From Bradyrhizobium arachidis (GTDB lineage: Bacteria; Pseudomonadota; Alphaproteobacteria; Rhizobiales; Xanthobacteraceae), in NCBI RefSeq assembly GCF_024758505.1, contig NZ_CP077970.1, forward strand, positions 5,952,001 to 6,016,000: DNA of 64,000 nucleotides, given 5' to 3'. The position numbers and the translations under genes were made by a program. The number at the start of each line of letters is the position of its first letter. Position 1 is the stretch's first letter. Positions 43,985 through 52,242 of the stretch are shown in pieces. A model generated the notes under the pieces. It saw only the letters and a program-made list of their open reading frames with translations, made no database searches and was not told where the DNA came from.

Positions 43985-44953
43985 ATGGTCAAGCATATCA
44001 CGATCTGTGCCGGTATCGATACCGGCAAACGGAAGCTTGATGTGGCGATCGAAGGCCGCCGCGAGCCGCTGCAGGTGGAGAACACGTCGGAAGGTCACGA
44101 GGCTTTGTCGGCGTGGCTGCGACAGAATCGCGTCAAACGCATTGGCATCGAGGCGAGCGGCGGTTACGAACAGCCGGTCGTCGCCGAACTGCGGCGCAAG
44201 CGGTTTGTGGTTGTGGTGTTCCAGCCGGCCCAGGTCCGGGCTTATGCCAAATTCCACTTGCAGCGGGCCAAGAACGATAAGATCGATGCCGCTCTTATCG
44301 CAGCCTGCACCGCAGCGGTGCGGAAGATCCATGCCGCTCCCGATCCTCGGTTGCTGCCGTTCGCCGAGCAACTGACCATGATCGATCAGATCGGCGAGGA
44401 TATCGCGCGCCTCAAGAACAGGATCGAGAGCTGCCGCAATGTGAGGATTAACCAGCTCTGGCACGAGGATATCGCTCGCCTGGAGCAACGTGAGAAGGCC
44501 GCACTCAAGGCTCTGGTCGCCTCGATCTGCAAGCATCCCGACCTTGCCAGGAGGCTCGCGCTGATCAACAGCGTCGCCGGCATCGGGCTGCCGACCGCCG
44601 TTGCCATCCTGGTGCGTCTGCCTGAGATCGGCCGGATCACGCGGGAGCAAGCTGTCGCTCTCGCCGGCCTTGCGCCCTATGACGACGACAGCGGCGACCA
44701 GGTCGGTGTTCGGCATATCGAGGGCGGACGAAAGCGGCTGCGTCGCGCTCTTTATACCGCTTCACTGGCTGCATCGTTTCGATGGAATCCGCAGCTCATC
44801 CAGCTCTACCGGAGGCTGACCGCAGCCGGAAAGGAACACAAGCGCGCGCTCGTTGCCTGCGCCAGGAAGATGCTCATCTTCGCCAACACGGTGGTAGCTC
44901 GCGGCACGCCATGGTGCGGCGAACCGCCGGCGGGATCATTCTCTGTTTCTTAG
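43985..44953 (+). CDS. IS110-family transposase (DEDD recombinase), copy 1, 322 aa
   Basis: The RuvC-like N-terminal domain has the catalytic acids Asp12 (G-I-D-T-G-K), Glu56 (I-G-I-E-A-S), Asp98 and Asp101 (K-N-D-K-I-D). A coiled region follows, then the Tnp_20 domain (V-A-G-I-G-L-P-T-A, A-G-L-A-P-Y, and D-S-G-D with Ser236 as likely nucleophile, then G-G-R-K-R-L-R-R-A-L-Y). All catalytic parts are intact, so the element may be active. The protein is identical to the one at 46487. A good GGGAGG site precedes the ATG. Confidence 0.95.
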   Translation: MVKHITICAGIDTGKRKLDVAIEGRREPLQVENTSEGHEALSAWLRQNRVKRIGIEASGGYEQPVVAELRRKRFVVVVFQPAQVRAYAKFHLQRAKNDKIDAALIAACTAAVRKIHAAPDPRLLPFAEQLTMIDQIGEDIARLKNRIESCRNVRINQLWHEDIARLEQREKAALKALVASICKHPDLARRLALINSVAGIGLPTAVAILVRLPEIGRITREQAVALAGLAPYDDDSGDQVGVRHIEGGRKRLRRALYTASLAASFRWNPQLIQLYRRLTAAGKEHKRALVACARKMLIFANTVVARGTPWCGEPPAGSFSVS

Positions 44954-45010
44954 TTCGACCGGGACGCGTTTCTTCGTCCCGACCTACGGCCCCTCACGAC
45001 GTCGCGCGCA

Positions 45011-45083
45011 GCGTCCGTCAAGGATGGCCGTCGTTTGCCCCAACTTCACGCGATCTGCCGCCAGGCCACGCCTTGACGGACGC
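45011..45083 (+). other. Perfect 13-bp inverted repeat in the IS110 3' end, copy 1
   Basis: GCGTCCGTCAAGG (45011-45023) pairs fully with CCTTGACGGACGC (45071-45083). Smaller hairpins lie on both sides (GGGACG/CGTCCC near 44965, GGCGTC/GACGCC near 45100). The same structure is in copy 2 at 47513-47585. It may be a terminator or part of an element RNA. Confidence 0.6.
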
Positions 45084-45158
45084 GAGCACGGCGTCATCAT
45101 GAAGACGCCGACGACTAAACGGCGTAAAGCACAGCCGCCATTTAATGGTTGCTACGAG

Positions 45159-46100
45159 CTACGAGCTGCTGTTTGATGATGGGACGCCCGAGGCTTGCCG
45201 TTCCTTCGCTTCGTAGTATTCGGCTGAGAACTTGATTGACCATCGCGCGAAGAATGAACGCAATTCCTGAGTGGGCTTTTCGACGCCGAAATGTTCGGCG
45301 ACATGCGCCTCGCGCAGCCACCTCACCGCCGAGGTGAGGCCGGCCGTGCGCTCGAGCCGCTCAACCGCCGCGATTCCGGCAATCTCTGCCTGCCGATAGC
45401 GAAAGCCGAATTTTCTGATGACATACACGCACTTGATGGTTTCGTAGCCCCTGAAAACGAATTGAACGAATGGATGTTTTTTGGCCTGCGGCCAGGCAGC
45501 CGGGTAGACCGGTAGCACCAAAAGCTTGCTCTTCGCGATGACCGTTGCGAGCGGATGCAAGAGTTGCATCCAAGCTGGCCAGGATGTGACCTTGGCAAAC
45601 AATACCGCGTGCATCGCCGTTGCAGCCCCGAAAGAGATCGGCAGCCAAAGTACTGCGCACAGGATCACGAGCAATGCGGTGCTCGGCGTAAGATGCCGGC
45701 ACTTTCTGAACACCCATGCCATGCCGCCTTCAAAGGTATCATGTACAGCTTGTTCGAACGCCCGATAGCTGATCTTGCGCCGGAACCACAACCAGTTCCG
45801 GCGAATCGATCTACTCCATCGTCGACGTTTCGCCTCGGATAGGGGAAGGATGCGCAACGCGCCGTTTATGACGGTAACGATCACATCGCCGAGAACCTTG
45901 GCCGCGAAGAGCGGAAGCCAGACAATCTGCATTGCCAGCGGGAAGGCGTAGTCGAGCATCCGGATCAAGATCGAAAGAACGAAGCGGAGGGTCTTGCTTG
46001 TGGCGAGCGTGACAACAACAAGTGGGATGATAATCACATCGTCGATGGCACCGCGGAAGCGGCTTTCCTCCGTCCATGCCGGGTGACGACCATCGGTCAC
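45159..46100 (-). CDS. Hypothetical membrane protein between the IS copies, 313 aa
   Basis: No family recognised. Hydrophobic segments lie at about residues 22-60, 60-85, 140-170 and 185-205, with a charged C-terminal half (Arg-rich around residues 235-290). The stop codon TAG (45161-45159) lies within the last bases shared by both IS copies, so the original 3' end may have been cut or rewritten by the insertion. It is the only gene on the 1.1-kb segment bounded by the two elements. Codon use seems less GC-biased than in neighbours, judged by eye, hinting at acquisition. Confidence 0.55.
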   Translation of the reverse strand: MTDGRHPAWTEESRFRGAIDDVIIIPLVVVTLATSKTLRFVLSILIRMLDYAFPLAMQIVWLPLFAAKVLGDVIVTVINGALRILPLSEAKRRRWSRSIRRNWLWFRRKISYRAFEQAVHDTFEGGMAWVFRKCRHLTPSTALLVILCAVLWLPISFGAATAMHAVLFAKVTSWPAWMQLLHPLATVIAKSKLLVLPVYPAAWPQAKKHPFVQFVFRGYETIKCVYVIRKFGFRYRQAEIAGIAAVERLERTAGLTSAVRWLREAHVAEHFGVEKPTQELRSFFARWSIKFSAEYYEAKERQASGVPSSNSSS

Positions 46101-46162
46101 TGTGCAACGTCCAGGCTGAGAACGCGGGATCGTGCCGGCTCAAATTAGCATATTACAAGCCC

Positions 46163-46277
46163 GTAGGATGGATTGAGTTCTTGCGAAACCCATCGCTTGG
46201 GCGGCGCGTCACGTCAAACGGAGCTGCTGTGCCGTGTGTGCCATCATTAATGGGTTTCGCTGCGCTCTACCCATCCT
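46163..46277. repeat. Palindromic repeat (copy 2), interrupted by the second IS
   Basis: Same layout as the repeat at 43663 (outer arms GTAGGATGG and ACCCATCCT, inner G-C-G-A-A-A-C-C-C-A-T-C and its partner) but with many base differences in the middle. Copy 2 of the IS starts at the same position of the right arm. Confidence 0.75.
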
Positions 46278-46486
46278 TGTATTAGCCCGATCGCTTATAT
46301 TGAGCCGTTCCGTGAGGAATGGCCCAGCCCGGGTGGCCGCCCGAGCTGGGCCGCCGTTCGATCGGATCGGTACCCATCGAAGCCTTGAGGGCTGTCTGAC
46401 GTAGCGAGATCGCGACCGGCACTTCATCGGGACCCGAATGGTTGAACGAACTTTAGGTTCGCATAACAAGGGAGGGATCGACGAAG
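46278..46486 (+). ncRNA. Candidate bridge RNA region, IS110 copy 2
   Basis: Identical to the left end of copy 1, with the same nested hairpin (46321-46352) and the same TACCCATC stretch at 46371-46378 that matches the target arm. Confidence 0.35.
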
Positions 46487-47455
46487 ATGGTCAAGCATAT
46501 CACGATCTGTGCCGGTATCGATACCGGCAAACGGAAGCTTGATGTGGCGATCGAAGGCCGCCGCGAGCCGCTGCAGGTGGAGAACACGTCGGAAGGTCAC
46601 GAGGCTTTGTCGGCGTGGCTGCGACAGAATCGCGTCAAACGCATTGGCATCGAGGCGAGCGGCGGTTACGAACAGCCGGTCGTCGCCGAACTGCGGCGCA
46701 AGCGGTTTGTGGTTGTGGTGTTCCAGCCGGCCCAGGTCCGGGCTTATGCCAAATTCCACTTGCAGCGGGCCAAGAACGATAAGATCGATGCCGCTCTTAT
46801 CGCAGCCTGCACCGCAGCGGTGCGGAAGATCCATGCCGCTCCCGATCCTCGGTTGCTGCCGTTCGCCGAGCAACTGACCATGATCGATCAGATCGGCGAG
46901 GATATCGCGCGCCTCAAGAACAGGATCGAGAGCTGCCGCAATGTGAGGATTAACCAGCTCTGGCACGAGGATATCGCTCGCCTGGAGCAACGTGAGAAGG
47001 CCGCACTCAAGGCTCTGGTCGCCTCGATCTGCAAGCATCCCGACCTTGCCAGGAGGCTCGCGCTGATCAACAGCGTCGCCGGCATCGGGCTGCCGACCGC
47101 CGTTGCCATCCTGGTGCGTCTGCCTGAGATCGGCCGGATCACGCGGGAGCAAGCTGTCGCTCTCGCCGGCCTTGCGCCCTATGACGACGACAGCGGCGAC
47201 CAGGTCGGTGTTCGGCATATCGAGGGCGGACGAAAGCGGCTGCGTCGCGCTCTTTATACCGCTTCACTGGCTGCATCGTTTCGATGGAATCCGCAGCTCA
47301 TCCAGCTCTACCGGAGGCTGACCGCAGCCGGAAAGGAACACAAGCGCGCGCTCGTTGCCTGCGCCAGGAAGATGCTCATCTTCGCCAACACGGTGGTAGC
47401 TCGCGGCACGCCATGGTGCGGCGAACCGCCGGCGGGATCATTCTCTGTTTCTTAG
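46487..47455 (+). CDS. IS110-family transposase (DEDD recombinase), copy 2, 322 aa
   Basis: Same protein as at 43985, with intact Asp12, Glu56, Asp98, Asp101 and Ser236. No frameshift or stop separates the two copies. Two identical intact recombinase genes in direct orientation allow deletion of the intervening 2.5 kb by homologous recombination, leaving a single IS. Confidence 0.95.
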   Translation: MVKHITICAGIDTGKRKLDVAIEGRREPLQVENTSEGHEALSAWLRQNRVKRIGIEASGGYEQPVVAELRRKRFVVVVFQPAQVRAYAKFHLQRAKNDKIDAALIAACTAAVRKIHAAPDPRLLPFAEQLTMIDQIGEDIARLKNRIESCRNVRINQLWHEDIARLEQREKAALKALVASICKHPDLARRLALINSVAGIGLPTAVAILVRLPEIGRITREQAVALAGLAPYDDDSGDQVGVRHIEGGRKRLRRALYTASLAASFRWNPQLIQLYRRLTAAGKEHKRALVACARKMLIFANTVVARGTPWCGEPPAGSFSVS

Positions 47456-47512
47456 TTCGACCGGGACGCGTTTCTTCGTCCCGACCTACGGCCCCTCACG
47501 ACGTCGCGCGCA

Positions 47513-47585
47513 GCGTCCGTCAAGGATGGCCGTCGTTTGCCCCAACTTCACGCGATCTGCCGCCAGGCCACGCCTTGACGGACGC
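47513..47585 (+). other. Perfect 13-bp inverted repeat in the IS110 3' end, copy 2
   Basis: Second copy of the structure at 45011-45083, with the same arms at 47513-47525 and 47573-47585. Confidence 0.6.
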
Positions 47586-47710
47586 GAGCACGGCGTCATC
47601 ATGAAGACGCCGACGACTAAACGGCGTAAAGCACAGCCGCCATTTAATGGTTGCTACGAGCTATCGTCGTTCACCATAGTCACTACCGTCATCCGCTTGA
47701 ATCTCAAACC

Positions 47711-47837
47711 GTCACCCTGAGGCGGCCGCTTCTTCAGCGGCCCTCGAAGGGCGACGGCCCCGCTGTTGCATCCCGGCCGTTCATCCTTCGAGGCTCGCCC
47801 CGCGGTAAACCGCGCGGCGAGCACCTCAGGATGACGG
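47711..47837. repeat. Intergenic repeat with CCCTGAGG / CCTCAGGATGACGG ends
   Basis: Outer ends are imperfect inverted repeats (CCGTCA-CCCTGAGG at the left against CCTCAGGATGACGG at the right), with inner GGCCGCT-AGCGGCC and CCGCG-CGCGG hairpins. This resembles a common dispersed intergenic repeat of Bradyrhizobium. Nothing else is seen between the IS end and the gene at 47862. Confidence 0.6.
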
Positions 47838-47861
47838 GACCAGACTAGACGATCGAAGCGG

Positions 47862-48563
47862 CTACGGCCGCACCGTCCGCGTCAGCATCGGAAAATGCTT
47901 GTTGCCGCCCTTGAACGGCGGGAACTGGACGAAGTCTGCGCGCATGCGCTTGATCACATCAGAGGTCAACGCATACGACAGTGCTTCGGGGCTGTCGAAC
48001 ACCAGCTTGTTGCGCTGCATGTGGGCCTCCCGGCGCGACGGCAGGCGATCGACCCAGTCGATGCCGGAGTAGATCTCGACCTGACGGACATTCGGGAAGG
48101 TCCGCATGATCCTTGGATGGTGCTCGAGGTAATGCAGGTGCCAAGCGTTCAGATCCTCGGCCGGGCCGGGATAGTGGACGAGATAGCTGCAGGGGCTCGT
48201 CGTCCCCTCGGGATGCTCGGCTACATCGACGGTAAACGAGCGCGTCACCATCGCCTGGTGCGTGACGTCCAGTCCCTTGAGGCCCGGCACGCCTCCGCCG
48301 GCCGCAAGGTCAGCGATGACGCCGCCGCGGTCGAGCGCGGCTTCGCAGGCGAAGAGATCGGGAAAGCGCAGCTGGAGGGCGAAGGTCGGCCCCGCACCAT
48401 CGGCCTTGTAGGGATGCTCGATCGGATGCTGCAGCGGCGTGAACAGCAAGCCTTCAGACATGCGCGGGACCGTTAAGATCATGGCCGCAGCGGCAGCAAG
48501 ATCGTCGGAGCTGATCCGGCGTTCACCGGAGGGATCAGAGAACGTCATGAAGAACGAGATCAT
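47862..48563 (-). CDS. EthD-like dimeric alpha/beta-barrel protein, 233 aa
   Basis: Soluble protein with two ferredoxin-like halves. The C-terminal half has Y-L-E-H-H-P-R-I-M-R-T-F-P-N-V and a late D-S-P-E-A-L-x-x-A-L, which resemble EthD-type and related dimeric barrel proteins. These often help in aromatic or phenolic breakdown, but activity is unproven. It is the last gene of the operon nitrilase, gentisate-type dioxygenase, FAH hydrolase, thioesterase and overlaps the thioesterase gene by 4 bases, so a role in the ring-cleavage route is likely. Confidence 0.55.
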   Translation of the reverse strand: MISFFMTFSDPSGERRISSDDLAAAAAMILTVPRMSEGLLFTPLQHPIEHPYKADGAGPTFALQLRFPDLFACEAALDRGGVIADLAAGGGVPGLKGLDVTHQAMVTRSFTVDVAEHPEGTTSPCSYLVHYPGPAEDLNAWHLHYLEHHPRIMRTFPNVRQVEIYSGIDWVDRLPSRREAHMQRNKLVFDSPEALSYALTSDVIKRMRADFVQFPPFKGGNKHFPMLTRTVRP

Positions 48564-48997
48564 GAAGGTACTGCCTCCGCTCCCTCCTCCGCGTGCAGAT
48601 GCCTCACGAGCGCGGCTCTGATGTCGTCGGGCCAGGGGATGGCATGATGATCGACCAGCGATGTCGCGGCCAGGATCTGGCGGGCCTTCCAGCGCATCCC
48701 GTCCGCGCCCGAGACGACGTGTGCCAGATGCAGCGAGGCACGGCCGACCTTGCCGATGCGCAAGGAGAACGTCAGGCGATCGCCGAACAGCGATGGCCTT
48801 GAGAAATCGCAGGAGAGATGCACCGTGGGCGTGCCGATCTTGCGGACCGTGATCAGTTCAGGCCAGGGAAAGCCAATATCCGCCCAAAACTCCTCGACGA
48901 CACCGTTGAGGATGTTGAGATAGGACGGGAAATAGGCGATGCCCGAGGGATCGCAGTCCCCGAACCTCAGCTCGCGCGCGAAGGAGAACGTCGTCAT
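48560..48997 (-). CDS. 4HBT-type acyl-CoA thioesterase, 145 aa
   Basis: Hot-dog fold thioesterase of the 4-hydroxybenzoyl-CoA type: F-G-D-C-D-P-S-G-I-A-Y-F-P with the catalytic Asp at residue 16. Length is standard. In this operon it could release the free acid from a hydroxylated benzoyl-CoA (gentisyl-CoA or 5-hydroxyanthraniloyl-CoA) before ring cleavage. The start at 48997 overlaps the upstream hydrolase stop by ATGA; a longer reading adds an Arg-rich leader and is rejected. Confidence 0.88.
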   Translation of the reverse strand: MTTFSFARELRFGDCDPSGIAYFPSYLNILNGVVEEFWADIGFPWPELITVRKIGTPTVHLSCDFSRPSLFGDRLTFSLRIGKVGRASLHLAHVVSGADGMRWKARQILAATSLVDHHAIPWPDDIRAALVRHLHAEEGAEAVPS

Positions 48998-49905
48998 CAG
49001 ATCGCAACGACGGGATGTCTGATCACGCCGACGCCGTCGATGCCGGCTTCGACCACGTCGCCGGGCCACAGCCATTCCTGCGGGCTCATGCCGGCGCCGA
49101 CGCCCTCGGGCGTTCCGGTCGCGATGATGTCGCCGGGCTCCAGCGTCATGCCGGACGAGATGTCAGCGATCAGCACCGGGATGTCGAAGATCATGTACTT
49201 GGTGTTGGAGTCCTGCTTCATGACGCCGTTCTTGGTCAGCCACAGCCGCAGATCGTGCGGATTGGGGATCTCGTCCACGGTCACGATGCAGGGGCCGAAC
49301 GGCGCATAGGTGTCCATGCCCTTGGAAAAGATCCACTGACCGGCGCGGCGGTTGTCGCGCGCGGAAATGTCGATCATGACCGAATAGCCGAACACGTGAT
49401 CCATCGCCTTGTCGGTCGTAATGCGCGTTGCGGTCTTGCCGATGATGACGGCGAGCTCGACCTCCCAGTCGAGCTGCTGCGTCATTCTTGCATTGTGCTG
49501 GATGGCGGCGCCGGGGCCGATCACCGAGGTCGGCGGTTTTGAGAAAACCACCGGCTGCTTCGGCAGATCCTTGCTGGTGTCGAGTCTCTCAGCGGATTCC
49601 GCCACATGGGCGCGATAGTTCAGCCCGATGCCAAAGATGTTTTTCCGCGGGCGCGGGATCGGGGCTTGCAGCTTGACGTCCTCGACCGCAACAGCGGAGC
49701 CGGCCGGGAAGCGGCCATTGGCGTCCTCCAGTGCATCCCTCAGCGCCGGCAGCAGCGTCACGCTGTTGTCGATGAACGACAGCATGTCGCTCGGCCATGT
49801 CACGCCGCTGGACGCACCGAGATGCTCGACATCGACGACCAATCCGTTGACGAGCGCGCCGAGGCGCGCACCGCTGGAGCCCAAAGTGTAGGTGACGAGG
49901 CGCAT
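48997..49905 (-). CDS. Fumarylacetoacetate hydrolase family protein, 302 aa
   Basis: FAH fold with the metal-site segments G-I-G-L-N-Y-R-A-H, W-E-V-E-L-A-V-I-I-G-K, and the C-terminal M-T-L-E-P-G-D-I-I-A-T-G-T-P-E-G-V-G. The family splits carbon-carbon bonds of ring-cleavage products such as fumarylpyruvate or fumarylacetoacetate. Directly after a gentisate-type dioxygenase the fitting role is fumarylpyruvate or maleylpyruvate hydrolysis. No maleylpyruvate isomerase was seen in the window, so direct maleylpyruvate hydrolysis is possible. Confidence 0.9.
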   Translation of the reverse strand: MRLVTYTLGSSGARLGALVNGLVVDVEHLGASSGVTWPSDMLSFIDNSVTLLPALRDALEDANGRFPAGSAVAVEDVKLQAPIPRPRKNIFGIGLNYRAHVAESAERLDTSKDLPKQPVVFSKPPTSVIGPGAAIQHNARMTQQLDWEVELAVIIGKTATRITTDKAMDHVFGYSVMIDISARDNRRAGQWIFSKGMDTYAPFGPCIVTVDEIPNPHDLRLWLTKNGVMKQDSNTKYMIFDIPVLIADISSGMTLEPGDIIATGTPEGVGAGMSPQEWLWPGDVVEAGIDGVGVIRHPVVAI

Positions 49906-49951
49906 GGAAGCTTGATCCGACTCTTTCGGTTGAGGTCTGTTGGTGGGTGCG

Positions 49952-51058
49952 TCAGTTGGCGACCGGCTGGTGGCCGGCATTGTCGCCATAGGCCTCTTCC
50001 CGGTAGAGGCCGAGGCTTTCGATGACGGGGAGATCGTTGAAGCAGAACAGGCAGGCGTCCTCGCCGTCAGAGAGATTGCCGTGCTCGTGCCAGGCCCAGG
50101 ACGGCACGCAAAAAATGTCGCACTCCTGCCACTCGAAACGCTTGCCGCCGATCACGGAATAGCCGCGGCCCTTGGCGACCTGGTAGATGAAGCTGCCGGT
50201 GTGGCGGTGCGATTTGGTGCGCTCACCCGGCCGCAGCAGCTGCATGCTGGCGCCGATCGTCTGCATCACGTGCCCGCCGCTGATCGGGTTGACGTAGTTC
50301 ATGAGGATGCCGTCATAGGGCGATCCGTCGGTCGCGGCGCCGTATTTGCGAAGCGAGTCGTAGGTCGGCTCCCACTCATATTTGAACATGGGCGAATAGC
50401 CTTTTGACCAGCGCGAGTCTGCGGGCCGCAGACCCGGATTGCCCCAGGTCTTGGTCATGTCGTCGACGGGATAGCCGGATGCTTCCTGCTGAAGCTTTGG
50501 ATGCACCACGAAGAAATTGGCTTCGAGCGCATTGACGAGGGGAATGTCGAGCCCGTCCTGCCAGATGCAGACCGAGCCGTTGGCCTCGACGCCATGCTCA
50601 TGCCAGGTGCCGTTCGGCGTCAGCACGAAGTCGCGCGCCCCTAACGTCATCTTGTGCCCGTCAACGATTGTATAGGCGCCAGAGCCTTCCATGATGAAGC
50701 GCAGGGCGGAGGCCGAGTGCGCATGCGCGGTGGCGACTTCGCCGGGGTGCATCACCTGCAGGCCCGAATAGAGCCAGCCGACGGCGGCCGAAACGTCGCG
50801 GCGGCCGGGATTGTTGAGATAGATCACCCGGCGGCCCGCCTTCTCCGGCGAGACCAGCTCGACCGAGCGCAACACGTGCTCGCGCAGATCGTTGTAGCGC
50901 CAGAGCACGGGAACCGAGGCCGATTGCGGCGCCCACGGCTCGATCTTGTTGGCGACCGTCCAGAGCGCGCCAGCTTCGTACTTTTCGAGATCCTTGTAGT
51001 AGGCCTTGAGCTCAGGCGTATCCTCGACATTGGCCCGGCCGATCACGTTCTCGCGCAT
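49952..51058 (-). CDS. Gentisate 1,2-dioxygenase family (bicupin) protein, 368 aa
   Basis: Two cupin domains. The first has the iron ligands His112 and His114 (A-H-A-H-S-A) and His153 (T-W-H-E-H). The second repeats the pattern with S-H-R-H-T and a late W-H-E-H-G. Length fits gentisate dioxygenases, which cleave the ring between the carboxyl and the adjacent hydroxyl-bearing carbon. In this locus, 5-hydroxyanthranilate is an alternative substrate to gentisate. The ATG at 51058 follows GGAGG; an upstream TTG lies within that ribosome site and is rejected. Confidence 0.9.
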   Translation of the reverse strand: MRENVIGRANVEDTPELKAYYKDLEKYEAGALWTVANKIEPWAPQSASVPVLWRYNDLREHVLRSVELVSPEKAGRRVIYLNNPGRRDVSAAVGWLYSGLQVMHPGEVATAHAHSASALRFIMEGSGAYTIVDGHKMTLGARDFVLTPNGTWHEHGVEANGSVCIWQDGLDIPLVNALEANFFVVHPKLQQEASGYPVDDMTKTWGNPGLRPADSRWSKGYSPMFKYEWEPTYDSLRKYGAATDGSPYDGILMNYVNPISGGHVMQTIGASMQLLRPGERTKSHRHTGSFIYQVAKGRGYSVIGGKRFEWQECDIFCVPSWAWHEHGNLSDGEDACLFCFNDLPVIESLGLYREEAYGDNAGHQPVAN

Positions 51059-51086
51059 CCTGTCCTCCAAAGTCCTATTGCAAGTC

Positions 51087-52115
51087 CTATTCCGATCTCA
51101 GTGGTATCGACATGAAGCCGCCCTGCTCCGCGGTCTCGCCCGTCGTGCTGTCACCGTCCGCCAGGCCCAGCGGCGCCAGCGGACGCCGATTGACCCGCAG
51201 GTCAAAAATGTCGAACCGGTTGTAGTGCGCGACGATGTCGTGCATCTGCTTTGGCTGGATGCAGCGATCGAGGTCGATATCGGCGTAGACGATGCCCTCG
51301 TCGTCGATCAGCGGTTCCCCGACGACGCGGCCGTCCGGCCCGATGATGCCCGAGAATGCGCTGGATTTCCGCTGCAGGCGCGCACGGGCGTCGGGCACGA
51401 CAGCCTCCATCGCCTTGATGATCTCCTCCGACACGGTCGAACAGGAGACCACCGTAAAGATCTTGCCTTCGAAGGAGTGGGCAATCGCGCGCAACTTGAT
51501 CGCCTCCGCCATGTCGTAGTCCGGCGGCGCGACGGGAAGCGAGATGTAGCTCGCGACGTGCACCAGCTCGCCCTGCCCCAGCAGCGCAAAGCGCGCCAGC
51601 GTGTTGGTGTTCTCGCCGCAGGCCAGGCCTCCGAGGCGCCCGATCTCGGTATCATAGACGCGCAGGCTCGACCCGTCACCGCCGGTCCAGGTCAGCTTCT
51701 CGGCCCAGGTCGGCACCAGCTTGCGGTGCTTGCCGAGCAGCGAACCGTCCGGCCCGATGAAGACCAGGGTGTTGTAGATCGCGCCCAGCGACACCGGGCT
51801 GCGCTCGTTGACGCCGAGCACGACGTAGCATCCGCAATCGCGCGCGGCCTTGCGGACGACATCGACCTCCGGCCCCGGCACCAGCACCGAGGCTTTTGCG
51901 AGCTTCTCAAACCAGGCACTGCCCGTGACGGGATCGGTGATCCAGTTCCAATAGGGATAGCCGGGAACGAAGACCTCGGGGAACGCGACGAGCCTTGCGC
52001 CGTTGCCGGCGGCTTCACGCACCAGTGAAGCCGCCTTGTCGGCGGTGGCGCTGGCATCGAGATAGACTGGCGAGGCCTGGACGGCGGCGGCTCTAAAGCG
52101 CGGCAGCTTCAGCAT
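51087..52115 (-). CDS. Nitrilase-type carbon-nitrogen hydrolase, 342 aa
   Basis: The catalytic set is present: Glu47 (A-F-P-E-V-F), Lys132 (H-R-K-L-V-P-T) and Cys166 (L-A-C-G-E-N-T). The Cys is followed by G-E-N as in the arylacetonitrilase/aliphatic nitrilase branch, and length fits nitrilases rather than small amidases. In an auxin locus it could make indole-3-acetate from indole-3-acetonitrile, or remove nitrogen from a later product; neither is proven. It heads the minus-strand ring-cleavage operon and is divergent from the IorAB genes, sharing a 127-bp regulatory region. Confidence 0.85.
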   Translation of the reverse strand: MLKLPRFRAAAVQASPVYLDASATADKAASLVREAAGNGARLVAFPEVFVPGYPYWNWITDPVTGSAWFEKLAKASVLVPGPEVDVVRKAARDCGCYVVLGVNERSPVSLGAIYNTLVFIGPDGSLLGKHRKLVPTWAEKLTWTGGDGSSLRVYDTEIGRLGGLACGENTNTLARFALLGQGELVHVASYISLPVAPPDYDMAEAIKLRAIAHSFEGKIFTVVSCSTVSEEIIKAMEAVVPDARARLQRKSSAFSGIIGPDGRVVGEPLIDDEGIVYADIDLDRCIQPKQMHDIVAHYNRFDIFDLRVNRRPLAPLGLADGDSTTGETAEQGGFMSIPLRSE

Positions 52116-52190
52116 TCGGCCCCCCCCCTGTCGCTTCCGTCATGACCTTCAGCAGGATCAGATATCCGCTAGAGTGCCCATGGTCCGGCG

Positions 52191-52228
52191 TTGACTTACT
52201 TCACATGTAAACGTATGCTAACGCATAT
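52191..52228 (+). promoter_or_regulatory. Sigma-70 promoter with overlapping palindromic operator (type B)
   Basis: TTGACT (52191-52196), 17 bases, then TATGCT (52214-52219). The -10 is part of an inverted repeat TATGC-TAAC-GCATA (52214-52227). A closely similar element is at 62139-62154. CTGGAGG at 52231-52237 gives the ribosome site. Binding of a repressor here would block the -10 of the iorAB-marR operon. Confidence 0.75.
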
Positions 52229-52242
52229 TTCTGGAGGGTGCA

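Larger units (their letters stand above)
43776..45161 (+). mobile_element. IS110-family insertion sequence, copy 1
   Basis: Exact identity with copy 2 extends over 1401 bases (43761-45161 versus 46263-47663), of which the first ~15 belong to the shared repeat arm. The element is therefore about 1386 bp. It has no obvious terminal inverted repeats, as usual for IS110. Structured non-coding ends of ~209 and ~208 bases flank the transposase gene. Exact ends are uncertain by a few bases. Confidence 0.85.
46278..47663 (+). mobile_element. IS110-family insertion sequence, copy 2
   Basis: Identical to copy 1 over its whole length, at an offset of exactly 2502 bases and in the same orientation. Identity this perfect implies a recent second insertion or gene conversion. 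The right flank (ATCGTCG..) differs from that of copy 1. Confidence 0.85.

Noticed and set aside
43776..47663. Classic composite transposon made of the two IS copies
   Set aside because: IS110 elements lack paired terminal inverted repeats for joint mobilisation, and the right flanks show no target duplication. Two separate insertions or an amplification fit as well.
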